From: Terriglobales bacterium
GTDB lineage: Bacteria > Acidobacteriota > Terriglobia > Terriglobales > Acidobacteriaceae
DNA length: 32,551 bases
Direction: 5' to 3'
NCBI GenBank assembly: GCA_015655195.1
Contig: JAATFM010000088.1
Location: 1 to 32,551 of the forward strand
The position numbers and the translations under genes were made by a program. Positions 6,832-13,481 of the stretch are shown piece after piece. Positions within the stretch are counted from its first letter, which is position 1; each line of letters opens with the position of its first letter. Under the pieces are notes generated by a model. That model worked only from the letters and a program-made list of their open reading frames with translations. It made no database searches and was not told the DNA's origin.

Positions 6832-9377
6832 CCGCTCTGGAACTTCCCGCCGCATCCGCACTCGCATCGAGCTTCGCTCCGGGCATTCTGCTCAACCTTG
6901 GCGGAGCGGCCCTACGCGCCCTGGCAGCCGCCGGAGTCGCCGGAGCGGCGCTCTCTCTCCTGCGCGTCCGGAATGTCCTGGCGCAAAAAACCGCGTGGAG
7001 CGTGGTTCTCGCCGGAGCCATCCTGATGCCGCTGCTCGCGCCGTGGGCCGCGCGTCAGGGCTGGATTCCGACTCGGATTCCATTCCAGCTTTCCAGCGCC
7101 AGCAGCGCAGCAGCATGGGCGCAAGCCAGGCTTGCATCAATTCGGCTAGCGCGCCAAACAGCCCCGATAACCAGTTCGCCAACCAGCTCGGCAACTACCT
7201 CGCTCGACACGCGGCTCGCCGAACCAACTGCGGTGCCTCCGCTCACGGTTGACGAGCGGCTCGCAGCCCCGGCGATTGCGCCGGAAAAGACCGCTCCGCT
7301 GGCCGCGCCCATCTCCTTCGCGTCGATGCCGCAGGAGACTTCCACCACGCATGCGCTCACCGGTCCCATCGGCCCGCAACTCCCCACGCCTGTCACACCG
7401 CCCAGGCCCGTCTCCGCGCTCTCCACCGCGATTAACACCATCTGGCCGCTCTATCTCCTCATTGCCGCCGCGTTGCTCGTGCGCCTCTTTTATGGCTTCG
7501 CCGCTGCGCTGCGCCTCTGGCGTGACGCACAGCCCATCTCGCTCACCGGAGTCCGCATTCCCGTTCGCGTACACGTGGAAATCTCCTCGCCCGTTACGAT
7601 CGGCTCCGGCATTCTGCTGCCCGCCGATTACGTTTCCTGGGACGATGAAAAGCTCCGCGTCGTTCTGGCGCACGAGCAGTCCCACCTGCGCCAGCGCGAC
7701 TTCTATCTTCAGCTCGCCGCCGGCCTCTATGCCGCTATCTTCTGGTTCAGCCCGCTGGGATGGTGGCTCCAGCGCAAACTCTCGGACCTGAGCGAAGCCA
7801 TCAGCGACCGCGCTGCCGTTTCGGAAGCGGCCAGCCGCGCCGCCTACGCGCAGGTTCTGCTCGAATTCGCCGCCCAGTCCAACAACAACTGGTCCAGTAC
7901 AGCCCAATTCGGAGTCGCCATGGCACGCACAGCCCGCATCTCGCAGCGCATCGAGCGCCTTTTGAACGAAACCCATTTCCGCCAGTCCTTCGCCGGCAGC
8001 CGCATGAGGCTCGCCATAGCGGTCCTGCTGGCTCCGGTTGCCGTCTTCGCGGCCACGGCCTCCTTCCACGCCGAAGCCAAGGCGCAGGCCGCACATGATC
8101 AGACTCCGGCAACAGCCGCATCCCCACAGGAGCAAACCACTGGCGTCTCGCATCCCGATAGCGCGCCGATTGAAACTGTTCCCGAGCAGGCTCAGCAGCC
8201 ATTGCCTGCTGCCGCGCCGGTCGCGCCCATCGCTCCGGCAACCGTTTCCGTGTCCGCGCCTGTCGCGCCACCAGCACCGCCAGTGCCGCCCGTCGTCGGC
8301 CTTGGCACCGGCCTCAGTTCCGGAACCAGCTCAGCCTATGGCCTCAGCGGCAATCTGCAACCGCTTTACGGGCTAAGCGCTGGAACTGGCGCAGCCTATG
8401 GTCTCGGCTCGTCCTACGCCTATCAGAACAACGGCAGCTCCAACACCACCATCTCCAGCCAGAACTCGCACTCCATACAGCTCGCCGGCTCCGGCTCGTT
8501 CTACTCCTTATCGAAAAACGACGACTCCTATGCACTGATCGACAGCCAAAGCGACAAACACACTCTTTTCCTTGGCGATTGGAACGAGAACGTGCACGAA
8601 CAGATCGACAAAGCGCGGCACGCAGCCCACGGCAGCTTTTTCTGGTTCACCCACGATGGCAAGCCGTATATCATCGACGACCCCTCCGTAGTCGCGCACA
8701 TCCGCGAAATCTTCAAGCCCGTCGAGCAGCTTGCAGCCACGCCCGAGCCCCTCACCAAAGGGCAGAAAGACCAGCTCGCCCGGCAGAAAGCTGAAATCGA
8801 ACGCCAGATGGCCGAGCTGAAGCAAAGAATGCCCGATTTCGAAAAGCAGATGGCCGACTTCCGCGCCCGCCAGCCCGAGTTCCAGAAGCAGATGGCTGAG
8901 CTAACCTCCGAAATGGCAAAGATACAGATGCCGAAGATGCCAGTCATCGACGAAAGACAACTTGCCGACCTGAAGCAGCAGATGGCCAATCTGCGCTACA
9001 ACCAGCCTGATTTCAATAAAAAGATGGCCGAGCTAAGCCAGAAGATGGCAACACTCAGCATCCCGCAGGTTCCGCAGATCGACGAGAAAAAACTGGCCGC
9101 GATCAATTCGCAGATTGCCGCGCTCACCCGCAAATACACCGACGGGCAGAGCTCGTACACCGAGCGAAGCGCTGAATACTCGGCCTGGGCCAGCGAGTAC
9201 GGCAAGCTGGGAGAGAAGCTGGGCAAGCTCTACGGCGACGATTACGGCAAGGCTTACAGCGAGCATTACAGCAGACTCGGTGAAAAGATTCGCCAGTCCG
9301 GCGAAGAGGCCAACCGCCAGATGCGCTCCATCATCGACGAAAGCCTGAAGAATGGGAAGGCGAGACCGGTGGAGTAA
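6828..9377 (+). CDS. M56 family (BlaR1-like) membrane metallopeptidase with long C-terminal coiled coil
   Basis: An 849-residue inner-membrane sensor protease. N-terminal hydrophobic segments at about 22-42 and 54-70 are followed by a Pro/Ala/Thr-rich stretch, another hydrophobic segment (IWPLYLLIAAALLVRLFYGFA) and the zinc site HEQSH at 282-286. E323 in LSEAISDRAAV is the third ligand. A further hydrophobic segment (MRLAIAVLLAPVAVFAATASF) leads into a P/A-rich linker, a Ser/Gly/Tyr-rich patch (AYGLS repeats), a conserved module around DGKPYIIDDPSVVAHIREIF (about 610-630), and a Met/Gln-rich coiled coil. Residues 682-725 are repeated at 726-769. There is no penicillin-binding domain, so the sensed signal is probably not a beta-lactam. 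The partner repressor gene overlaps upstream. Confidence 0.9.
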   Translation: MTALELPAASALASSFAPGILLNLGGAALRALAAAGVAGAALSLLRVRNVLAQKTAWSVVLAGAILMPLLAPWAARQGWIPTRIPFQLSSASSAAAWAQARLASIRLARQTAPITSSPTSSATTSLDTRLAEPTAVPPLTVDERLAAPAIAPEKTAPLAAPISFASMPQETSTTHALTGPIGPQLPTPVTPPRPVSALSTAINTIWPLYLLIAAALLVRLFYGFAAALRLWRDAQPISLTGVRIPVRVHVEISSPVTIGSGILLPADYVSWDDEKLRVVLAHEQSHLRQRDFYLQLAAGLYAAIFWFSPLGWWLQRKLSDLSEAISDRAAVSEAASRAAYAQVLLEFAAQSNNNWSSTAQFGVAMARTARISQRIERLLNETHFRQSFAGSRMRLAIAVLLAPVAVFAATASFHAEAKAQAAHDQTPATAASPQEQTTGVSHPDSAPIETVPEQAQQPLPAAAPVAPIAPATVSVSAPVAPPAPPVPPVVGLGTGLSSGTSSAYGLSGNLQPLYGLSAGTGAAYGLGSSYAYQNNGSSNTTISSQNSHSIQLAGSGSFYSLSKNDDSYALIDSQSDKHTLFLGDWNENVHEQIDKARHAAHGSFFWFTHDGKPYIIDDPSVVAHIREIFKPVEQLAATPEPLTKGQKDQLARQKAEIERQMAELKQRMPDFEKQMADFRARQPEFQKQMAELTSEMAKIQMPKMPVIDERQLADLKQQMANLRYNQPDFNKKMAELSQKMATLSIPQVPQIDEKKLAAINSQIAALTRKYTDGQSSYTERSAEYSAWASEYGKLGEKLGKLYGDDYGKAYSEHYSRLGEKIRQSGEEANRQMRSIIDESLKNGKARPVE

Positions 9378-9381
9378 AACA

Positions 9382-9408
9382 GGGAACAAGGGACCGAGGG
9401 AACAAGGG
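9382..9408. repeat. GGGAACAA microsatellite, left inverted arm
   Basis: The units are GGGAACAA, GGGACCGA and GGGAACAA followed by GGG, starting four bases after the M56 stop codon. This is the reverse complement of the longer TTGTTCCC array at 9521-9576, so the two arms can pair across the gap. Confidence 0.8.
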
Positions 9409-9445
9409 TTTATAAATAAACGACAAGAGCTATAAAAAGCTCTAA

Positions 9446-9493
9446 GTGCCCCACCCTAGCCGGAAAAACAAAGACCCGGCGAGGGTGGGGCAC
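9446..9493. repeat. Dispersed hairpin repeat (GTGCCCCA family), copy 1
   Basis: The arms GTGCCCCACCCT (9446-9457) and AGGGTGGGGCAC (9482-9493) pair perfectly, and an inner GCCGG/CCGGC stem continues the helix around an A-rich loop. Similar hairpins lie at 13416-13457 and 16794-16832. Lying between two convergent genes, it could act as a bidirectional transcription stop, but no T-run follows it. Confidence 0.75.
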
Positions 9494-9520
9494 CCGATTC
9501 AGTCTGAGCTGCATCGCAGC

Positions 9521-9576
9521 TTGTTCCCTTGTTCCCTTGTTCCCTTGTTCCCTTGTTCCCTTGTTCCCTTGTTCCC
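9521..9576. repeat. Seven tandem copies of TTGTTCCC
   Basis: Seven exact octamers run without interruption, and the last C is the first base of the stop codon (plus-strand CTA, 9576-9578) of the proline dehydrogenase gene. Copy number is likely to vary between strains by slippage. An inverted, shorter copy of the array lies at 9382-9408. Confidence 0.95.
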
Positions 9577-10499
9577 TACTTCACTAAATTCTTCGCCAGG
9601 AACAGCACATTCGCAGGCCGCTCGGCGAGCCTCCGCATGAAGTACGGATACCACTCGTGACCGAAAGGGATGTAGACGCGCACATTGTAGCCCTCGTGCG
9701 CCAGCGCCCGCTGCAAATCGCGGCGCACGCCGAAGAGCATCTGGAACTCGAAGCGGCTCTTCTCAATGCCGTGCTGCGCCGCGTAGGACTTGGCCGCCGC
9801 AATCATCTCCGGATCGTGCGTTGCCAGCCCGTGATAGATCGGGCTTTCAAGCAGCTTGCAACTCAGCCGGATGTAATTCGCATCCACGTCCGCCTTTAGT
9901 GGAAAAGCCATGGTAGCCGGCTCCTTGTACGCGCCCTTGCAGAGCCGCACGCGAATTCCATCGGCGATAAGCTGCTCGATGTCGGCCTGCGAGCGGTAGA
10001 GATACGACTGGATCACAATCCCGATGGCGCCCCGCATCCCCGCCTGCGCGTGAATTCGCCGCACAATGTCCAGGGTGACCTGTGTGAGCGAGGAGTCTTC
10101 CATGTCGATGCGGACAAACGAGCCTACATGGCGCGCGTGCTCCGCCAGCTCCCGGGCAATGTTTTCCGCCAGCTCGGGCTCCAGTTCCAGCCCCATTTGC
10201 GTCAGCTTCACACTCACGTTCGCGCTCAGCTTGTGCGCCGCAATCTCGTCGAGCAGGCTGTGATAGACATCGGCGGCACTGCGCGCTTCGGGCTCGGTCG
10301 TGACACTCTCGCCCAGGGCATCGAGCGTCACCGCGATTCCCTGCCGGTTCACGGCCTCGGCCACGCGCAACGCGTCCTCGATCTCCAGGCCCGCCACAAA
10401 ACGCGAGCTGAGTTTGGTTCCTATACGGGAGCGCTCACCGAAGCGGCGCAGACTGCGATTGCGGGAGAGAGCGATAAAGAAGGAACGCATCGGAGGCAT
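9576..10499 (-). CDS. Proline dehydrogenase (monofunctional, FAD-dependent)
   Basis: This 307-residue (beta/alpha)8 flavoenzyme oxidises proline to pyrroline-5-carboxylate. Family motifs are in order: SVKLTQMGLELEPEL, FVRIDMEDSS, GIVIQSYLYRS, RVRLCKGAYKEPATMAF, the YHGLATHDPEMI strand, FEFQMLFGVRRDLQ and the substrate-binding VRVYIPFGHEWYPYFMRRLAERP. Length matches stand-alone PRODHs of Bacillus/Deinococcus type, not PutA; no P5C dehydrogenase gene is adjacent. The start is ATG 10499 or the in-frame ATG at 10490. The gene ends against a TTGTTCCC array. The neighbour upstream on the same strand is a zinc-ribbon gene 215 bp away, separated by a small hairpin. Confidence 0.95.
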   Translation of the reverse strand: MPPMRSFFIALSRNRSLRRFGERSRIGTKLSSRFVAGLEIEDALRVAEAVNRQGIAVTLDALGESVTTEPEARSAADVYHSLLDEIAAHKLSANVSVKLTQMGLELEPELAENIARELAEHARHVGSFVRIDMEDSSLTQVTLDIVRRIHAQAGMRGAIGIVIQSYLYRSQADIEQLIADGIRVRLCKGAYKEPATMAFPLKADVDANYIRLSCKLLESPIYHGLATHDPEMIAAAKSYAAQHGIEKSRFEFQMLFGVRRDLQRALAHEGYNVRVYIPFGHEWYPYFMRRLAERPANVLFLAKNLVK

Positions 10500-10690
10500 T
10501 ATGGTTTCCGGGTTTATTTTCTCATGCTTCCGTCACTCGGCGCAGAAGAGCACACTGATGCGGCGCCAGCACGCTGGCCTTAACACGGCAAGCATAACCC
10601 AAGTGCACGCGCCTGCGCGAAGCGCCGGCGCGCCAGAAAAGTTGTGCCTGTGTTGCAGGTAAAAAGGTATCGGCCGCCCCGATGAAATCT

Positions 10691-10708
10691 GGCACGCCCC
10701 AGCGTGCC
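10691..10708 (-). terminator. Possible terminator hairpin after the zinc-ribbon gene
   Basis: GGCACGC-ccca-GCGTGCC is a perfect 7-bp stem seven bases beyond the zinc-ribbon stop codon on the minus strand. The downstream T content is poor (AGATTTC), so termination is uncertain. Confidence 0.4.
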
Positions 10709-10714
10709 GCTGGC

Positions 10715-10993
10715 TTATACCGTCTGGCTGACCGTAGACTCCCGCCGGCGTCTGTTATCGCCACGAGCGCGAAAGAGAAAGGTTTGCCGGCAGGTCGAGC
10801 ATTCCCAAGGATAGTAGCCCAGCCTGGGCCATAATTTGACCTGCATAAAGCCTACGCGCTGAACCCGACGAATATGAGTCGTGCCGCACTTGGGACACGT
10901 CAGGCCGTAAGGGTTGCGTTCCGACCCCGGCTTATACTGATGTTCTTTTTTCACAATCCGCCTTCCATCTCGTGAGCGTTCTTCCGCGCTCAT
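10715..10993 (-). CDS. Small zinc-ribbon protein of unknown function
   Basis: This 92-residue basic protein has two CxxC knuckles, C33-PK-C36 in LTCPKCGTTHIRRV and C65-ST-C68 in WECSTCRQTFLF. The spacing and surrounding pattern are those of a zinc ribbon, with an aromatic strand (VKLWPRLGYYPW) between the knuckles. The N- and C-terminal ends are charged and probably disordered. It may bind nucleic acid or be a small structural metal protein; nothing in the sequence decides. The start at 10993 is the longest option. Upstream to 11176 is a 183-bp AT-richer gap in which I see no gene. Confidence 0.65.
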   Translation of the reverse strand: MSAEERSRDGRRIVKKEHQYKPGSERNPYGLTCPKCGTTHIRRVQRVGFMQVKLWPRLGYYPWECSTCRQTFLFRARGDNRRRRESTVSQTV

Positions 10994-11176
10994 CGCTGGG
11001 ATTCCAATTCACGCCCTCATCGAGCTTGCGGGGTGGACGGCTAAAAGCATTGGCCCGGAAAAACTTCTTCACATCACTTTGATGCAATTATCGGCAAGGC
11101 GTGGGAGAACAACAGAAAAAATCTAAAGTAATCAATCTGTTGGTGACTCAAATCGGGATTTTCCTGATAACGGAAA

Positions 11177-12166
11177 TCAGCCGACAAGCCGCATCAGGCC
11201 CTGTATTGCCAGCTCTGCAACCGCCCCCGCCAGCATCTCCGAGCCATTCAGGGAATCCGGCCGTTCCAGCCGGATTCCCTTTTGAGCAGCATACTCCCGA
11301 AATGCAATATCCACGTCATACAAAATTTCAACGTGGTCGCAAAGGAACCCGATCGGTTGCAGGATCAGGTTCTTCACCCCCTCGCCGGCAAGGCGGTCGA
11401 GCGTCTCCTCCACCGTTGGCCCCAGCCACGCACCGCCGCTCGCGCCTTGACTCTGAAAGGCAAACTCCCATCGCGGAATCCCCGCCACGCGCTCCGCCAC
11501 CAGCTCGGCGGTCTTGTGCGCGTCTTCGGCGTAGGGATCTGGACTGGAACCGGTTCCCTCACCCGGCCAATGTCTCGGCCCACCCTCACCTTCCGTCGGC
11601 GGCTGCACCGTCCGCATCGGCACGCTATGCGCCGTGAATAGCACGGGAACCGGACTGCCTGTCTCGGCTGCCATCCGCGCTTCGGCTGCCCGCAGGCGCT
11701 CTGCGAAGGCTTCGGCAAGTAGCGCGCTGTCAGCCCAGCTATCGGTAAAGTCGATCTTGAGGCCGCCTGATCCGGCCACGCCAGCCTCGGCCTGCAGCGC
11801 CCGGCGGTAAAGCCCTACACTGGTCCGCGAGTTCTGCGGCGCAAGGCAGATTACCGCCGCCTCTTCCACGCCGTCGGCGCGCATCTGGCGCACCACGTCG
11901 GGAATGTATGGCTTCCAGTTCCGCATTCCCACATAAACCGGCGTGGGAGAGCCCTGTCGAGCCAGCTCCGCCTCCACCAAACGGCCCTGTTCGAGTGTGA
12001 TCTCAGTCAAAGGACTGCGACCGATGAGCGAATAGCGGTGCTGAATCTCCTCGATAACGTGCTGCGGCATGGGCCTGCCGCTCACAACATTGCGCAGATA
12101 CTCGGGAATCTGCTCGACGGTCTCCGGCGTTCCATGCGCCAGCAATAGAACGGCACGTTTAGTCAT
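11177..12166 (-). CDS. hemH: Ferrochelatase
   Basis: Inserts Fe(II) into protoporphyrin IX, or into coproporphyrin III if the coproporphyrin-dependent route is used. The 329-residue product has LLLAHGTPETVEQIPEYL at the N-terminus, VYVGMRNWKPYIPDVV, LFTAHSVPMR with the metal-binding His at residue 180, FAFQSQGASGGAWLGPTVEETL, and FLCDHVEILYDVD with the conserved Glu at residue 280. The frame is open upstream to 12418, but that part lies inside hemE; the ATG at 12166 gives MTKRAVLLLAHG and is the family-like start. It overlaps the hemE stop by eight bases, so translation is probably coupled. I see no clear terminator after its stop. Confidence 0.94.
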   Translation of the reverse strand: MTKRAVLLLAHGTPETVEQIPEYLRNVVSGRPMPQHVIEEIQHRYSLIGRSPLTEITLEQGRLVEAELARQGSPTPVYVGMRNWKPYIPDVVRQMRADGVEEAAVICLAPQNSRTSVGLYRRALQAEAGVAGSGGLKIDFTDSWADSALLAEAFAERLRAAEARMAAETGSPVPVLFTAHSVPMRTVQPPTEGEGGPRHWPGEGTGSSPDPYAEDAHKTAELVAERVAGIPRWEFAFQSQGASGGAWLGPTVEETLDRLAGEGVKNLILQPIGFLCDHVEILYDVDIAFREYAAQKGIRLERPDSLNGSEMLAGAVAELAIQGLMRLVG

Positions 12167-13277
12167 GTACGGCCTCCGAGCCTGACGTTTGCAGCCCGGA
12201 ACCTTCCAGCCGGAACTCCCGCACGATCTTTGCCACCGCCTGCACGTTTTCGACCGGCGTTCCCGGCACAATTCCGTGGCCCAGGTTAAAGATGTGTCCC
12301 GGACGGCCCGCCGCGGCCTGCAAAATCTCCCGCACGCGGATTTCGAGAATCTCCGGCGGCGCAAAGAGCGTAATGGGATCGAGATTTCCCTGCACTGCCC
12401 GTGTGTGGCCCACCGCATTCCAGCCCACGTCGAGTGGCTGCCGCCAGTCGAGGCCGATCACATCCGCGCCGGTCACCGCCATTTCTCCGAGCAGCCCGGC
12501 TGTTTCCACGCCAAAGTAGATCACCGGAACGCCCATCGCCTGCACCGCGCGCACCAGCCGCTTGCTGGCTTCGAATGCGTAGTCCTTGTAATCGCTAAGC
12601 GAAAGCGACCCGACCCAGCTATCGAAAATCTGGATCACGTCGGCCCCGGCCTGCACCTGCTGGCGGCAGTATTCCGTCAGCACTAAAACAATCTTGTCGA
12701 GCAGCATCGCCCATGCCGCGGGCGAGCCGTACATCAGCTTCTTGGTCTCGATGTAATTCCGCGAGCCGCCGCCCTCGATCATGTAGCTGGCCAGCGTGTA
12801 TGGCGCTCCGCAGAAGCCGATAATCCCAAGCCTGTCGCGAAAATGCCCTGCGACCTTCTCAATCGCCCGCGCCACATATTCGAGATCGCCGGCCCGGTCG
12901 GTTCGCAGGGCGCGTACATCTTCGGCTGTCCGCAGCGGACGGTGCACCACGGGGCCCTCGCCGGCCTGAAACTCGAAGTCCAGGCCCATCGGTTCGAGAG
13001 GCAGCAGCAGGTCGGCAAAGATAATCGCCGCGTCCACGCCGAGCTTCTCCGCGGCGGTAATCGTCACCTCGGCGGCCAGCTCCGGCTGCTTGCAGATTTC
13101 CACCAGCGTGTGGTGCTTGCGAACCTCGCGGTACTCCGCCATATAACGCCCGGCCTGGCGCAGAAACCATACCGGCGTGCGGTCCACGGGCTTACGCAGG
13201 CAGGCCCGCACAAACCGGCTGCCGGCAAGGAGAAAATCGGAATCCGGCTCGGAGATAATTTTGTTTGTCGCGCTCAT
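12159..13277 (-). CDS. hemE: Uroporphyrinogen decarboxylase
   Basis: Cytosolic enzyme that removes four acetate carboxyls from uroporphyrinogen III to make coproporphyrinogen III. The 372-residue protein carries the signature PVWFLRQAGRYMAEYR (residues 35-50, with R40 and R44 for substrate carboxylates), the catalytic Asp in IIFADLLLPLEPMG, IQIFDSWVGSLSL, YFGVETAGLLGEMAVTGADV, RAVQGNLDP and NLGHGIVPGTPVENV. It is slightly longer than usual because of an N-terminal extension of about 15 residues. It heads the hemE-hemH pair; its promoter should lie in 13278-13356. Confidence 0.95.
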   Translation of the reverse strand: MSATNKIISEPDSDFLLAGSRFVRACLRKPVDRTPVWFLRQAGRYMAEYREVRKHHTLVEICKQPELAAEVTITAAEKLGVDAAIIFADLLLPLEPMGLDFEFQAGEGPVVHRPLRTAEDVRALRTDRAGDLEYVARAIEKVAGHFRDRLGIIGFCGAPYTLASYMIEGGGSRNYIETKKLMYGSPAAWAMLLDKIVLVLTEYCRQQVQAGADVIQIFDSWVGSLSLSDYKDYAFEASKRLVRAVQAMGVPVIYFGVETAGLLGEMAVTGADVIGLDWRQPLDVGWNAVGHTRAVQGNLDPITLFAPPEILEIRVREILQAAAGRPGHIFNLGHGIVPGTPVENVQAVAKIVREFRLEGSGLQTSGSEAVHD

Positions 13278-13356
13278 TCGTATCTTGTCTCTATTCCAGA
13301 TTGTACCGGCCAGATTGCGAGAACCCGTGTCCGGCCTGTGACACTTCGCACGCGAC

Positions 13357-13384
13357 GAAAAACGGGGCGCATTGCGCGCCCCGT
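13357..13384 (-). terminator. Intrinsic terminator downstream of the M13 peptidase gene
   Basis: On the minus strand, ACGGGGCGC-gcaat-GCGCCCCGT (13384 down to 13362) forms a perfect 9-bp GC stem followed at once by a run of T residues ending at 13357. It lies about 100 bp beyond the M13 stop and just before the hemE promoter region, so it would insulate the two transcription units. Confidence 0.75.
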
Positions 13385-13415
13385 CTCCATTCTCTCTGTG
13401 CGATCAAAAGCCCCG

Positions 13416-13457
13416 TGCCCCATCCTTGCGCCTTTTTTCCGGCGCAAGGGTGGGGCA
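13416..13457. repeat. Dispersed hairpin repeat (GTGCCCCA family), copy 2
   Basis: The 17-base arms TGCCCCATCCTTGCGCC and GGCGCAAGGGTGGGGCA pair with a single wobble around an 8-base loop. It lies in the 204-bp gap between the M13 stop and the hemE start. Confidence 0.75.
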
Positions 13458-13481
13458 GCACAACTCTCGCCCGCAGCCCGC

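Noticed and set aside
6373..9377. Beta-lactam resistance operon
   Set aside because: There is no beta-lactamase or penicillin-binding domain. BlaI/M56 pairs control many unrelated functions in Acidobacteria.
9521..9576. Tandem repeat as a CRISPR array
   Set aside because: The octamers are contiguous with no spacers and there are no cas genes.
11130..11176. Hairpin GATTTTCC...GGAAATC as hemH terminator
   Set aside because: The stem is short and imperfect and no T-run follows in the hemH direction.
12167..12418. N-terminal extension of HemH
   Set aside because: It lies wholly inside hemE in another frame; the ferrochelatase fold begins at 12166.
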